The translations under genes were made by a program, and so were the position numbers. A stretch of DNA of 34,824 bases, taken from Alphaproteobacteria bacterium (GTDB lineage: Bacteria; Pseudomonadota; Alphaproteobacteria; UBA8366; GCA-2717185). Positions 7,358-17,207 of the stretch are shown piece by piece. A model generated the notes under the pieces. It was not told where the DNA came from. It saw only the letters and a list, made by a program, of their open reading frames with translations, and did not search any database. The stretch spans positions 1-34,824 of the forward strand of contig JAJFJB010000428.1 in assembly GCA_021774435.1 (NCBI GenBank), written 5' to 3'. How positions within the stretch are numbered: position 1 is the stretch's first letter; every line of letters starts with the position of its first letter.

Positions 7358-8667
7358 GCTACGTTCGACGCCACGACAATTTCGTCGTGCAGCGCCTCCG
7401 GCGGCGGTCCACCCGTCGCCCAATCGAGCAGTTCAACGGTATGCACGACAGGCAGCGCGCCGGCCGCGATTTGCTGAATACAGCCAATATTACCGGCCGA
7501 GACGACCGCCGCCCCGGTCTTCGCGATGTTCGCCAGTTTCCGGTCGCGTAGCTGTGTCGCTAATTCCGGCTGCAGTAGATTATAGGTTCCCGCAGAACCG
7601 CAGCAGAGATGCGCCTCCGGCACAGCGCGGACATCGTATCCGGCGTCAGACAGCAGCCGCTTCGGGGCTTCCGTAATCTTCTGACCGTGCTGCAGGGAAC
7701 AGGCTGCATGATAGGCAACCGCAATCGGACGCCTGACCGGGATCGGCCCGACCCCAATATCGAGAAGATACTCGCTGACATCCCGGGTCAGCGCGGAAAC
7801 CTGCGCCGCAGCCTCGCCCATCGCAGGATCGTCCCGGAACATAAAGCCGTAATCCTTGACCGTGGTACCGCAGCCCGATGCATTGATGATGATCGCATCC
7901 AACCCGTCACCGTCGATCTCACGGGTCCAGGCCGCGATATTCGCGCGTGCACTTGCGTGGCTGTCCGTCACTTTCCCCATGTGGTGAGTCAGCGCACCGC
8001 AGCAGCCCGCGCCGCGTGCCACGACAACCTCGATCCCCCGACGCGTCAACAGTCGAACTGTCGCCTCATTGATCGTCGGGCTAAGCACTTGTTGCGCGCA
8101 GCCGTTCATCAAGGCAACGCGTCCTTGTTTCTTGCCAAACGCGGAGAAAATCTGCGGACGGTCTACCGGCGAGGGAGACGGAATACGCGCCGGCGCCATC
8201 GACATCATGCCCTTTAGCCGCCCGGGTGCCAGGGCTGCGAAGGGCCGCGTGAACCAAGCGCCGATCAATGCTAAACGGAACAGTTTGGGCCGCGGCAACA
8301 TCCAGGCGAGCAGGTTGCGCAGGAATTGTTCGGCTTTGGGGCGCGCATAAGTTTCTTCAATGTGGTGGCGCGCATGGTCAATCAAATGCATGTAATGCAC
8401 GCCCGAGGGACAGGTCGTCATGCAAGATAGGCAGGACAGACAGCGGTCGACATGCCGTACCACCCGAGCTGATGCCGCCTTACTGCCCTCAAGCATTTCC
8501 TTGATCAGATAAATGCGCCCACGCGGGCTGTCGAGTTCGTCGCCACGTAACACATAAGTCGGGCATGTCGCTGTGCAAAAACCGCAATGCACGCAATTGC
8601 GCAGAATCTTGTTGGCCTCCGCAATATCGGGATCGGCGAGTTGGGCGAGTGTGAAATGGGTTTGCAT
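7354..8667 (-). CDS. glcF: Glycolate oxidase iron-sulfur subunit GlcF
   Basis: A 437-residue subunit that passes electrons from the flavin subunits of glycolate dehydrogenase to the quinone pool. Two [4Fe-4S] motifs are intact: C25-x2-C28-x2-C31-x3-C35 (CVHCGFCTATCP) and C75-x2-C78-x2-C81-x3-C85 (CLSCLSCMTTCP). Two CCG domains follow, with GCAQQVLSP...GAGCCGAL and YHAACSLQHG...HLCCGSAGTYN, likely ligands for a further cluster. The ATG overlaps the glcE stop by one base (TAATG), and its stop overlaps the lipoprotein start. Order glcD-glcE-glcF matches the E. coli locus. The GntR-type regulator glcC and the malate synthase and permease genes of that locus are not nearby. Confidence 0.96.
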   Translation of the reverse strand: MQTHFTLAQLADPDIAEANKILRNCVHCGFCTATCPTYVLRGDELDSPRGRIYLIKEMLEGSKAASARVVRHVDRCLSCLSCMTTCPSGVHYMHLIDHARHHIEETYARPKAEQFLRNLLAWMLPRPKLFRLALIGAWFTRPFAALAPGRLKGMMSMAPARIPSPSPVDRPQIFSAFGKKQGRVALMNGCAQQVLSPTINEATVRLLTRRGIEVVVARGAGCCGALTHHMGKVTDSHASARANIAAWTREIDGDGLDAIIINASGCGTTVKDYGFMFRDDPAMGEAAAQVSALTRDVSEYLLDIGVGPIPVRRPIAVAYHAACSLQHGQKITEAPKRLLSDAGYDVRAVPEAHLCCGSAGTYNLLQPELATQLRDRKLANIAKTGAAVVSAGNIGCIQQIAAGALPVVHTVELLDWATGGPPPEALHDEIVVASNVA

Positions 8668-9887
8668 TATATCCCTGGGTACATGCGGCCGGGATTGAGC
8701 ACGCCACGCGGGTCGAAACTTTCCTTGAGCCGCTGACTGAGCCGCGCGAGCCCTGGATTTTGCGGCTGGAACACTGGGATCGAACTACGCAGTTCGGCTG
8801 GTGCCCGGATCAGGGTCGCATGTCCGCCCGCGGAAACCGTTGCGGCACGCACTTTTTCCAGATCGGCATCCGCAGAGACGGCCACCCACACCAAACCGCC
8901 GCCCCAATCCAAAAAAACCTCCGCGTCCGCCAAGTCTACCAAGCTTGTTGCAAGCGCAGCCCCAGACTGTGGCGGCACGGACATTTTCCAGACGACTCGG
9001 GTGTCGCTGGTGAAGGCAAACGGCCGAACATCACGAACTTCGCGCCAGAACGCGGCCGAATTGTGCCCATGCAGCTCCTCTGTCTTGCCAAATTCAGCCA
9101 GTTTCTTGCGCAAAGCGCCGCAGCGGTATTCTACGGAAGGCCCCGGACCTTCGATACGGATTGCCGTGATGGACGCATCCGCACTTTTAACGTACCCAAC
9201 ACCAGACAAAGCCGCGATCGGCCTTGGCAGCCAGGCCGCCCCCGAAACTTCATAGGGTGATTGCAATGCCCGCGTCATCGCCGCGGTCGCAGTTTGGCCG
9301 TCACACCCAAATATCAGAACGGTACGGATCTTCGCCGCTGCCGGCAGGACCTTAACCGTCACCTGGGTCATCGCCCCCAAGGTTCCCCAGGATCCCGCCA
9401 TGATCTTGCATAAATCATAACCGGTCACATTCTTGACAACTCTGCCACCGGACTTGAACTCTTCGCCGCGACCGCTGACTGCGGAAAATCCCAAAAAATG
9501 ATCGCGTGCGGCGCCTGCCTTGATGCGGCGCGGACCTGCCAAGTTGGTAGCGACAACGCCACCGAGAGTCCCTTCCCCTTCGGGGTTGCCCAACAATGGC
9601 CCGTAATCAGGCGGTTCGAACGCCAATTCCTGGTTCTGCTCGGCGAGAGCCGCATATATTTCGGCAATTGGTGTCCCGGGACCAGCCGACAACACCAGTT
9701 CTTCAGGTTCGTAGAGAGTAATACCTGCCAGTTCCGACAAATCCAGCGTATGCGCCGCGTTTCCGGGCCGGCCTATCGACCGCTTCGAACCGCCGCCGAT
9801 AAGTTCAAGCGGCGTTTCTTCCCCTGCCGCCCAAGCGACGGCATCGCGGACCTGATCAACATTTTCCGGCTTTAGCTGTGTCGACAT
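8667..9887 (-). CDS. glcE: Glycolate oxidase FAD-binding subunit GlcE
   Basis: A 406-residue flavin subunit. The N-terminal FAD-binding type-4 (PCMH) domain covers about residues 1-180, with ELIGGGSKRSIG near the pyrophosphate-binding turn, GTLGGVVATNLAGPRR and GGRVVKNVTGYDLCKIMAGSWGTLG. The C-terminal end SFDPRGVLNPGRMYPG is the family's typical tail. GlcE pairs with GlcD and GlcF in the three-part glycolate dehydrogenase, which oxidises glycolate, and often D-lactate, to the 2-oxo acid at the inner membrane face. The gene starts nine bases after the glcD stop and overlaps glcF by one base, so the three are one transcription unit. Full length, no defects seen. Confidence 0.95.
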   Translation of the reverse strand: MSTQLKPENVDQVRDAVAWAAGEETPLELIGGGSKRSIGRPGNAAHTLDLSELAGITLYEPEELVLSAGPGTPIAEIYAALAEQNQELAFEPPDYGPLLGNPEGEGTLGGVVATNLAGPRRIKAGAARDHFLGFSAVSGRGEEFKSGGRVVKNVTGYDLCKIMAGSWGTLGAMTQVTVKVLPAAAKIRTVLIFGCDGQTATAAMTRALQSPYEVSGAAWLPRPIAALSGVGYVKSADASITAIRIEGPGPSVEYRCGALRKKLAEFGKTEELHGHNSAAFWREVRDVRPFAFTSDTRVVWKMSVPPQSGAALATSLVDLADAEVFLDWGGGLVWVAVSADADLEKVRAATVSAGGHATLIRAPAELRSSIPVFQPQNPGLARLSQRLKESFDPRGVLNPGRMYPGI

Positions 9888-9896
9888 GTTATCCGT

Positions 9897-11384
9897 TCAG
9901 AACCGTGGCAAATCCGGAAACCGCATCTGACCGCGTTTGATATGGACGCGGCCCAATTCCGCGCACCGGTGAAGCTCAGGGAAAACCTTGCCGGGATTGA
10001 GCAGAGATGTTGGGTCGAAAACACATTTTACCCGCTGCTGCTGTTTCAAGTCTTCCTCCGAGAACATAGAATCCATGAGGTCGCGCTTTTCGACTCCGAC
10101 GCCATGCTCGCCGGTCAAAACACCGCCAACCTCTACGCATAACTTTAGAATGTCAGCACCGAATTCCTCGGCTTTTTCGAGCTCGCCGGGTTCATTCGCA
10201 TCATAAAGAATCAAGGGATGAAGATTACCGTCACCCGCATGGAACACGTTCGCAACCCGCAGCCCGTATGCTTCCGATAGTTCTGCCATTCGGGTTAACA
10301 CATACGTCAGCTGGCTGCGCGGGATCGTTCCGTCCATGCAGTAATAGTCAGGCGAGATCCTGCCTATTGCCGGGAACGCTGCCTTGCGGCCGGCCCAGAA
10401 GCGGGCCCGCTCGTCCTCGCTGTTCGATACTCGGATCGACACGGCGCCGTTTTCCCGGGCAATCCTCTCCACAGCCTCGATTAGATAATCGACTTCGACT
10501 TCCGGGCCGTCCAATTCGACGATCAGCAGAGCCTCGACATCCAGCGGGTAACCGGCCTCGACAAAGGCTTCGGCCGCCGCAATTGCCGGCTTGTCCATCA
10601 TTTCCATGCCGCCGGGAATTATTCCGGCCCCGATTACACCCGCGACACAAGCTCCTGCAGCTTCGTTTGAGGGAAAGCCGATGAGAACCGCCCTTGCCGT
10701 CTCCGGCGACCGCAACAACCGGACAGTCACTTCGGTAACAACGCCAAGCAATCCCTCCGATCCCGTGAGTAGGCCCAGCATGTCATAGCCTTCAGAATCG
10801 AGATGCTTTCCTCCGATCCGGATTATCTCCCCATCAATCATGACCATTTCGAGCCCAAGGACGTTGTTCGTCGTCAGGCCGTATTTGAGGCAATGAACGC
10901 CGCCTGAGTTTTCGGCGATATTACCACCGATCGTACACGCAATCTGGCTTGACGGGTCCGGCGCGTAATAGAAGCCATCAGCGCGGACAGCATCCGTAAT
11001 CCCCAAATTGGTCACGCCGGGCTGCACAACAGCGCAGCGATTGTCGTAATCGATTTCCAGTATTCGTTTAAACTTGCCAAGGCCAAGAATAATGCCATCG
11101 GCGAGCGGCAGTGCACCGCCGGACAACGACGTTCCCGCGCCGCGCGGAACGACCTTGATGTTGTTCTCGTGGCAATAACGCAGGACTTGGCTGACCTGTT
11201 CCGTCGTTTCCGGCAGAACGACGATCAACGGCAGCGTCTTATATGCTGTCAACCCGTCCGATTCATAAGGACGAAGTGCTTCTTCATCGACGATTACACC
11301 TTCGCCCGGCACGATTTTCCGAAGCGCCGCGGCAATATCATGCCGTTTCGCAATAACCGCATCATCCGGCTTGGGCATTTCCAT
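9897..11384 (-). CDS. glcD: Glycolate oxidase catalytic subunit GlcD
   Basis: A 495-residue FAD-linked oxidase. The PCMH FAD domain (about 50-225) shows KVVPRGAGTSLSGGALP, PDPSSQIACTIGGNIAENSGGVHCLKYG and GLLTGSEGLLGVVTEVTVRLL. The C-terminal oxidase domain (about 230-470) has VFHAGDGNLHPLI and GGVLTGEHGVGVEKRDLM, both conserved near the flavin and substrate, and ends FDPTSLLNPGKVFP. It oxidises glycolate to glyoxylate, which feeds glyoxylate metabolism. The start is ATG at 11384; an in-frame ATG two codons later is an alternative, and neither has a strong ribosome binding site. First gene of glcDEF plus lipoprotein. Relatives act on D-lactate or 2-hydroxyglutarate, but the DEF gene set argues for glycolate. 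Confidence 0.95.
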   Translation of the reverse strand: MEMPKPDDAVIAKRHDIAAALRKIVPGEGVIVDEEALRPYESDGLTAYKTLPLIVVLPETTEQVSQVLRYCHENNIKVVPRGAGTSLSGGALPLADGIILGLGKFKRILEIDYDNRCAVVQPGVTNLGITDAVRADGFYYAPDPSSQIACTIGGNIAENSGGVHCLKYGLTTNNVLGLEMVMIDGEIIRIGGKHLDSEGYDMLGLLTGSEGLLGVVTEVTVRLLRSPETARAVLIGFPSNEAAGACVAGVIGAGIIPGGMEMMDKPAIAAAEAFVEAGYPLDVEALLIVELDGPEVEVDYLIEAVERIARENGAVSIRVSNSEDERARFWAGRKAAFPAIGRISPDYYCMDGTIPRSQLTYVLTRMAELSEAYGLRVANVFHAGDGNLHPLILYDANEPGELEKAEEFGADILKLCVEVGGVLTGEHGVGVEKRDLMDSMFSEEDLKQQQRVKCVFDPTSLLNPGKVFPELHRCAELGRVHIKRGQMRFPDLPRF

Positions 11385-11446
11385 GACAAACGACCCGCGT
11401 CAACTCGCTAAGATCTTGGTCATAGCGCGTTATAACCACTTGAGAA

Positions 11447-11472
11447 ACAAAAAAACCGCGCCTGGGCGCGGT
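11447..11472 (-). terminator. Rho-independent terminator of rpmJ
   Basis: Arms ACCGCGCC (11455-11462) and GGCGCGGT (11465-11472) form a GC-rich stem. On the minus strand it is followed by a run of seven T. It lies 27 bases after the rpmJ stop and before the glc operon, so it separates the two units. Confidence 0.85.
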
Positions 11473-11498
11473 TCTCATCCAAGCGTGTAAAGCACGCT

Positions 11499-11624
11499 TC
11501 AGCCTTGGCGGGCCTTGAACCGCGGGTTCCGCTTGTTGATTACGTAGACACGGCCTCTGCGGCGCACAACGCGGCAATCCTTATGGCGCGTCTTCATCGA
11601 TTTAAGTGACCGTACAACTTTCAT
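11499..11624 (-). CDS. rpmJ: 50S ribosomal protein L36 (zinc-free type)
   Basis: A 41-residue very basic protein, [20 protein letters not shown] to a C-terminus [12 protein letters not shown], which is the L36 pattern. The zinc-ribbon cysteines of the classical form are missing: only Cys17 remains, and the positions of the others are Lys, Val and similar residues. This makes it the zinc-independent paralogue type common in alphaproteobacteria. L36 binds 23S rRNA in the large subunit. The gene sits alone, outside the spc operon, with its own sigma-70-like promoter and a terminator. It is a real gene though very short. Confidence 0.95.
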   Translation of the reverse strand: MKVVRSLKSMKTRHKDCRVVRRRGRVYVINKRNPRFKARQG

Positions 11625-11669
11625 GGCTCGTTCCCGTCGAAACACGTATGTCCTCATTTGAACGGGCGG

Positions 11670-11698
11670 AAAATAGGGATCGTACTACAGGCTGTCAA
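11670..11698 (-). promoter_or_regulatory. Sigma-70-like promoter of rpmJ
   Basis: On the minus strand TTGACA (11698-11693), a 17-base spacer and TATTTT (11675-11670) stand about 45 bases before the rpmJ start codon. The -35 box is a perfect match to the vegetative consensus and the spacer is optimal. Confidence 0.7.
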
Positions 11699-11734
11699 CG
11701 CGAATTATAGTCACCCCGCCAAATTCATCTCGAC

Positions 11735-12730
11735 TCAACTACGCCGCGCATGAACACGCAAGAACCGCAGATGACCCGCCTTGATCGCCGCGGTCCGGCA
11801 TTGCCAAATTTTCGCTTCATGCATCATAATGTCGACGAACCGGCGATTGATTGTTCTGTCATCCAGCGTGCCAGCGAAGGCTTCCCACCCTTCCCGGATC
11901 ATACCTTGATAAAGTGCGGTTTCATCTTCGAATGCAACGATTTCGAAGCCAATTTCAGCCAATTCGCTCCTGTATCGATCCGCGGTCCATGGATCGGGGA
12001 CCTCTGTCTCTGACGCGGCCCAGGCTTTGATTGCACTGGCACTTTCGTCCCCGGCATTGCCGTAAATCAAGTCTGAAAAAATGAAATCTCCTTCTTCTTT
12101 TAAAGACTTACGGACTTCTGTGAACAGGTTTCCCTTATCCAGGATGCGAAAAAACGCCTCATGAGCATAGACGCAATCGTAGCGATCCACGCGCAGAAAG
12201 GGATTATGTGCCAAATAATGAGAGATTGGTGCCTGTTTATCGAGCGCCAAATGCGCCGCCCGGGCAGCGCCTATTTTGGCGACCGCCTCGTCCGTTTCGA
12301 GACCCTCGACAACTGCGTCCAATTCCACAGCAATCGCCCGCCCGCAGCCCCCAAGACCTGCGGCAAGGTCCAGTAATAAAGTGCCCGGCTTAAGCTTTGC
12401 GCCGTCGAGAAACGTACTTACATAATCGGGCCCGCCCGGAACAATTTGATCTTTGCCCCAAACACGTTCCCGGATCGACATGAGGAGTTCGAAATCGGTT
12501 TTGTTCGCGTCAATATCATCGACAGGTTGATCAATTTTGATTTCTGCTGAAGATTTTCGCCGCCGCGCCTTGCCCTGACGGAGCATGAGCTTTTCCGCAT
12601 CCACACCCTCCCACCAGGCCTTAAACCTAATTTTGAGGGGTATGTAACCACTATTCTGGGCGCGTTTCGCATCCGCCGCCGAAATCGCGGCAGCGGGCTG
12701 TTTACGCTGTTTTCGGGCGGTCGCAGCCAT
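11735..12730 (-). CDS. SAM-dependent methyltransferase, unknown substrate (paralogue A)
   Basis: A 331-residue class I methyltransferase. The SAM-binding motif I reads LLLDLAAGLGGCGRAIA (about 118-134), with an acidic residue after the next strand (GLETDE) and YDCVYAHEAFF as motif II. DLAAGLGG resembles the loop in small-molecule N-methyltransferases such as the sarcosine and phosphoethanolamine enzymes. Before it lies an unusual N-terminal module, GYIPLKIRFKAWWEGV (28-43) and RERVWGKDQIVPGG. The C-terminus carries MMHEAKIWQCRTAAIKAG and LRFLRVHARRS. All three blocks recur in the protein at 17208-18248, so the two are paralogues. It is divergent from the ABC exporter operon, about 150 nt away. 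The substrate cannot be told; a lipid head group, amine or exported product are possibilities by context. Confidence 0.8.
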   Translation of the reverse strand: MAATARKQRKQPAAAISAADAKRAQNSGYIPLKIRFKAWWEGVDAEKLMLRQGKARRRKSSAEIKIDQPVDDIDANKTDFELLMSIRERVWGKDQIVPGGPDYVSTFLDGAKLKPGTLLLDLAAGLGGCGRAIAVELDAVVEGLETDEAVAKIGAARAAHLALDKQAPISHYLAHNPFLRVDRYDCVYAHEAFFRILDKGNLFTEVRKSLKEEGDFIFSDLIYGNAGDESASAIKAWAASETEVPDPWTADRYRSELAEIGFEIVAFEDETALYQGMIREGWEAFAGTLDDRTINRRFVDIMMHEAKIWQCRTAAIKAGHLRFLRVHARRS

Positions 12731-12882
12731 TACACATACTCAGATACGACGTTATAAAATATCGTTAACATTGAATTTCAGCGGTCTTGGGCAAATGGTC
12801 GCGCCCTGCCTTACGAATAGCAGAAGCCCTGGCACACGCTCTACGGACGGGTTACGTATGGCCAATGCACGGAAGGATTGTC

Positions 12883-13596
12883 ATGTCCGAGCAGAAACGA
12901 ACGCTCAAAGCCCGCGGCCTTTCGAAGATCTATCACAGCGGTGAAGTAACCGTCCGTGCTCTGGACAGCGTCGATTTCGACCTTTTTCAAGGAGAAATCG
13001 TCGTTCTTCTCGGCCCATCGGGCAGTGGCAAATCAACATTATTGAACATCATTGGCGGCTTGGATTCCCCAAGCGAAGGGCATGTATTCTTCCACGAAGA
13101 AGAGTTAACGAGCTTTAACGACCGCGCACTGACGGCATACCGCCGCGACCATGTTGGGTTCGTCTTCCAGTTCTACAATTTGATCCCAAGCCTGACGGCA
13201 AAAGAAAACGTCGCCCTCGTCACCGAAATTGCACCTAATCCCGTCGCCCCGGAAGATGCTTTGGCGCTGGTCGGCCTGGAACAGCGCATACAACACTTTC
13301 CGGCTCAACTATCCGGTGGCGAGCAGCAGCGTGTGGCGATTGCCAGAGCAATTGCAAAACGCCCGGATATTTTGCTCTGCGACGAACCCACCGGTGCACT
13401 CGACAGTAAGACCGGCATTATCGTCTTGGAGGCTCTGGAAACGATCAACCGTGAATTCGGTACCGCCACGGCCCTCATTACGCACAATGCGGCCATCGCC
13501 GCGATGGCGGATCGGGTTGTCACGCTCGGCGACGGCCATATAACCGGTGTCGAGACGAACGAAAACCGGCGTCCGGTTTCGCAAATCGAGTGGTAA
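12883..13596 (+). CDS. ABC exporter ATP-binding protein (MacB/LolD type)
   Basis: A 237-residue ATPase. Walker [10 protein letters not shown] (44-52), Q-loop VFQFYN (94-99), signature [16 protein letters not shown] (143-158), Walker [13 protein letters not shown] (163-174) and switch His in ALITHN (about 201) are all intact. DEPTGALD is typical of ATPases that work with FtsX-type permeases. The ATG at 12883 is chosen because GGAAGGA stands five bases upstream; in-frame starts as far back as 12787 add non-conserved residues. The permease starts three bases after its stop. It powers export or extraction of a substrate from the inner membrane together with the next two genes. Confidence 0.93.
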   Translation: MSEQKRTLKARGLSKIYHSGEVTVRALDSVDFDLFQGEIVVLLGPSGSGKSTLLNIIGGLDSPSEGHVFFHEEELTSFNDRALTAYRRDHVGFVFQFYNLIPSLTAKENVALVTEIAPNPVAPEDALALVGLEQRIQHFPAQLSGGEQQRVAIARAIAKRPDILLCDEPTGALDSKTGIIVLEALETINREFGTATALITHNAAIAAMADRVVTLGDGHITGVETNENRRPVSQIEW

Positions 13597-13599
13597 GCG

Positions 13600-15966
13600 A
13601 TGCTTGGTGTATTGGATCGAAAACTCCTGCGCGATATGTGGCACATCCGCGGTCTGGTCGTCGCAATTGCCCTGGTCATCGGCGCGGGCGTCGCAACATT
13701 TGTCATGTCGATCGGCATGGTACAGTCGTTGGACGAAACCCGAACGGCTTACTATGAACGTTACCGTTTCGCGGATATCTTCGGTACCGTAAAACGGGCG
13801 CCACAGCGACTTAAAAAGCAACTGGAAAAGATCGATGGCGTAAAAGCCGTCGCCACCCGAATCGTTAAGGATGTCACCCTGGACATCGCGGGGCTCGACG
13901 AGCCCGCGACCGGCCGGTTAATTTCGCTTTCAACCGACGAACGCCAATCGCTGAACGATATCAGAATCAGACTCGGCCGCAGCGTCTCACATGATCGCCC
14001 AGATGACGCCGTGATTAGCGAGGCCTTTGCCGAAGCGCATAGTTTCGTCCCGGGAGACCACTTTTTTGCAACGATAAATGGACATCGCCGACGACTGAAC
14101 ATTGTCGGGATAGCTCTGTCGCCGGAATATGTCTATTCCATCGCGCCCGGCGCAATGATGCCTGACGACAAACGGTTCGGCATCATCTGGATGGGGCGTG
14201 AGGCGCTCGCTGCCGCATTCGATATGGACGGCGCCTTCAACGACATCGCCATCTCCTTGCTGCGAAATGCGATACCGAACGCGGTCACTGCCGCAGTCGA
14301 CCAGCATTTAAGTACCTATGGTGGAACCGGCGCTTTTTCACGGCGTGACCAAATTTCAAACTGGTTTCTTTCCAGCGAAATCGAACAACTTCGCACCATG
14401 GCGAGTCTCATACCGACGATTTTTCTCGCCGTCTCCGCATTTCTGCTGAACATGGTCATCTCGCGCCTTGTCGCGACGGAACGTGAACAAATCGGATTGC
14501 TCAAAGCCTTCGGTTTGACCAACACAGCGATCGCCTGGCATTACGTCAAGTTCATCCTGGGCATGGTCATACTCGGCCTAGTAATCGGTAGTGCAATGGG
14601 TACGTGGCTGGGACGCGGATTGACAGAAATTTATACCCAGTTCTATCGCTTTCCGTTCTTGTATTTCCGGCTAGATGCCAGTGTCTTCGCCGGCGCCTTG
14701 CTTATCAGCCTGTGCGCGGCGTTGCTCGGCGGCGGCGGTGCGGTCGCCCGGGCAGTCCGGCTGCCGCCTGCGGTAGCAATGGCTCCACCGGCCCCACCAT
14801 CCTATCGTCGCGGTGTTTTACAGCGGCTCCCCTTTGTCGATGCGCTCGACCAGCCTACGCGGATGATCTTGCGCCACTTGAGCCGCTGGCCTATTCGCTC
14901 CGGTCTAACGCTGCTAGGCATCGCGCTCGCACTCAGCCTTCTATTGAGTTCGCTATTCTGGCTCGACGCGATCGAGCATATGATCGATGTTCAGTACAAC
15001 AGAGCGGAACGCCAAGACATCACGGTCAGCCTCACGGAGCCGCAACCGCTGCGGACTGTAAGCGATTTGGCGCATGTAACCGGAGTCATGGCGATACAGC
15101 CTTTTCGCTCGGTTCCTATCCGGCTGCGCTACGGCCACCGGTCACGCCTGGTTTCGCTCATTGGCGCGGTTCCGGACGCAACGATCAACCGGGTATTGGA
15201 TGCGAGCGACCGCGCCGTAGACTTGCCGCCGGACGGGGTCGTCCTTTCCGCCAAGCTCGCCGAACTCATCGGTGCCACGACAGGTGATATCGTGACGGTT
15301 GAGGTACTTGAAGGGCGACGGCCCACAAGAAAAATTCGCATTGCAACGACCTTCGACAATTATCTTGGCACGCTTGCATATATGCGCATGGATGAACTGA
15401 ACAAATTCATGTTGGAAGGCCCAACAATATCAGGGGCACATATTCTTGCGGACCCAAATCTTTACGGTGTCCTTCATCGCGCCCTAAAGGATATGCCAAA
15501 AATTGCAGGCGTAACATTGCGGGAAACCGCAATCGATGCATTCCGTGATACAATCGGAGACACGCTGAATTTCATAATCGGATTCTATGTCTTTTTCGCC
15601 GGACTTCTGACGTTCGGTGTAGTCTATAATAGTGCCCGTATTTCGCTTTCCGAACGCGGGAGGGAACTCGCAAGCTTGCGGGTACTTGGATTCACCCGCT
15701 TCGAAATATCTTATATTCTGCTTGGCGAACTGGCGGCACTTACTGTTCTGGCATTACCCCTGGGCTGTGCCCTTGGATACGGCCTGAGTTGGCTTATCGC
15801 CTCCGTATCCGAAACTGAGCTTTACCGAATTCCCCTTTACTTCGAACGCGGAACCTTCGGCTTTTCCGTTGCCATCGTTTTGATCGCTGTCATCATTTCC
15901 GGTCTTTTCGTGCGCCGGCGTCTTGATCGACTAGACCTTATCGCAGTTCTGAAGACCAGGGAGTAA
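13600..15966 (+). CDS. ABC exporter permease with two FtsX domains
   Basis: A 788-residue permease. An N-terminal membrane helix (about 17-40) is followed by an extracytoplasmic domain. Then come three helices of the first FtsX domain (about 265-290, 315-340, 360-385), another helix near 430-452, a second periplasmic domain, and the second FtsX domain (about 652-678, 700-728, 750-772). This double-FtsX layout in one chain is known in YbbP-like and lipoprotein-type transporters. It forms a complex with the upstream ATPase; the HlyD-like protein starts six bases downstream. FtsX-type permeases act mechanically to export or transfer lipids, lipoproteins, peptides and small molecules. The cargo is unknown. 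No truncation seen. Confidence 0.92.
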   Translation: MLGVLDRKLLRDMWHIRGLVVAIALVIGAGVATFVMSIGMVQSLDETRTAYYERYRFADIFGTVKRAPQRLKKQLEKIDGVKAVATRIVKDVTLDIAGLDEPATGRLISLSTDERQSLNDIRIRLGRSVSHDRPDDAVISEAFAEAHSFVPGDHFFATINGHRRRLNIVGIALSPEYVYSIAPGAMMPDDKRFGIIWMGREALAAAFDMDGAFNDIAISLLRNAIPNAVTAAVDQHLSTYGGTGAFSRRDQISNWFLSSEIEQLRTMASLIPTIFLAVSAFLLNMVISRLVATEREQIGLLKAFGLTNTAIAWHYVKFILGMVILGLVIGSAMGTWLGRGLTEIYTQFYRFPFLYFRLDASVFAGALLISLCAALLGGGGAVARAVRLPPAVAMAPPAPPSYRRGVLQRLPFVDALDQPTRMILRHLSRWPIRSGLTLLGIALALSLLLSSLFWLDAIEHMIDVQYNRAERQDITVSLTEPQPLRTVSDLAHVTGVMAIQPFRSVPIRLRYGHRSRLVSLIGAVPDATINRVLDASDRAVDLPPDGVVLSAKLAELIGATTGDIVTVEVLEGRRPTRKIRIATTFDNYLGTLAYMRMDELNKFMLEGPTISGAHILADPNLYGVLHRALKDMPKIAGVTLRETAIDAFRDTIGDTLNFIIGFYVFFAGLLTFGVVYNSARISLSERGRELASLRVLGFTRFEISYILLGELAALTVLALPLGCALGYGLSWLIASVSETELYRIPLYFERGTFGFSVAIVLIAVIISGLFVRRRLDRLDLIAVLKTRE

Positions 15967-15972
15967 ATTTCC

Positions 15973-17193
15973 ATGTCTGCACTAGGCCGACGCATTATTT
16001 TCTGGAGCTTCTTTGGTGCCCTTCTGATAGCGGGCCTCTTTTACGCATTCCTTCCTCAGCCCATTCCTGTCGACCTTGCGACCGTTTCAACCGGTCCGAT
16101 GCAGGTCACGATCAACGATGAGGGTAAAACGAGGGTTCGCGAGATTTATACGGTTTCGGCACCGCTACCCGGCCGCGCAATGCGTATCACCCATAAGGTC
16201 GGCGATCAGGTGATCGGCGGAGAGACGGTCCTCGCGACGATCGAACCTGGAGACCCAACCTTCCTCGATATTCGGTCGCGAACAAAAGCAGACGCCGAGG
16301 TTAAGGCCGCCGAAGCTGCTCTCTCCTTAGCGACGGCGGAACAAAACAAGGCACAAGCGGAACTTGACTTTGCCCTCGCCGAATTATCGCGTGCGAAAAG
16401 GCTGGCAACCCGCAAAACGATTTCAGAGAGTGCGCTCGACCGCGCCGTTCTAGAAGCAAAAACGCGCCGTGCCGCGCTTGATACCGCGAAGGCAGCGACA
16501 CGCGTGCGCTCCTACGAACTCGCCATCGCCCGCGCATCTCTTATCGAAGCCGGAGAAGGGCTTCCCGACAAAGCAGCTCCAACCGGTTGCTGCGTCCCCG
16601 TACGAGCCCCTGTTGATGGCCGTATTCTGAGCGTACTGCATGAAAGCGCGGGAATTGTTGAAGCGGGCGACCCTTTGATCGAGATCGGCGATCCCCAAAA
16701 CATCGAAGTCGTTGTGGACTTGCTCTCCACCGACGCGGTGCGCGTCGCCACGGGCGCTTCCGTCTTCATCGAAGCATGGGGCGGTGAAAATATACTCAGG
16801 GGCAAAGTCCGGCGTGTAGAACCAACCGGCTTCACGAAAGTTTCCGCACTTGGAATCGAAGAGCAGCGCGTAAACGTGATTATCGACTTTACAGGCAATA
16901 GCAATGCTTGGCGACGGCTCGGTCATGGATTTCGCGTGCAGCTGCGTATCGTCGTTTGGGAAAAGGAACAAACCTTGCGTATCCCTGTCGGCGCCTTATT
17001 TCGTAACGGTCAGGACTGGGCTGTATTTACTTTCAACGAAGGGCAGACAAGGCAACGCAAAATCCAAATTGGCCAACGCAATTCAGCTTTCGCGGAAATT
17101 TTGAGTGGTGTCCGTGAAGGCGCCAAGATCGTCCTGCATCCAAGTGACCGAATTATAGACGGCGTTGCTGTCGTCCCCAGGGATACGCCGTAG
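15973..17193 (+). CDS. HlyD-family periplasmic adaptor
   Basis: A 406-residue membrane fusion protein. One N-terminal helix (about 8-27) anchors it. The first lipoyl half is at about 65-95 (GRAMRITHKVGDQVIGGETVLATIEPG). A long Ala/Glu/Lys-rich alpha hairpin lies at about 100-195. The second lipoyl half is RAPVDGRILSVLHESAGIVEAGDPLIEIGD, followed by beta-barrel and membrane-proximal parts to VVPRD. It links the ABC pump to an outer-membrane channel or acts in the periplasm. No TolC-like gene is in the window. ATPase plus FtsX permease plus HlyD adaptor is the DevBCA/MacAB arrangement. Its stop is only 14 bases from the stop of the convergent methyltransferase gene. Confidence 0.92.
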   Translation: MSALGRRIIFWSFFGALLIAGLFYAFLPQPIPVDLATVSTGPMQVTINDEGKTRVREIYTVSAPLPGRAMRITHKVGDQVIGGETVLATIEPGDPTFLDIRSRTKADAEVKAAEAALSLATAEQNKAQAELDFALAELSRAKRLATRKTISESALDRAVLEAKTRRAALDTAKAATRVRSYELAIARASLIEAGEGLPDKAAPTGCCVPVRAPVDGRILSVLHESAGIVEAGDPLIEIGDPQNIEVVVDLLSTDAVRVATGASVFIEAWGGENILRGKVRRVEPTGFTKVSALGIEEQRVNVIIDFTGNSNAWRRLGHGFRVQLRIVVWEKEQTLRIPVGALFRNGQDWAVFTFNEGQTRQRKIQIGQRNSAFAEILSGVREGAKIVLHPSDRIIDGVAVVPRDTP

Positions 17194-17207
17194 ATAGTTG
17201 ATCGAGC

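Noticed and set aside
12749-12765. Imperfect dyad ACGTTAT/ATATCGT between methyltransferase A and the exporter
   Set aside because: AT-rich and imperfect, within a promoter region where such matches are frequent; not enough to call an operator.
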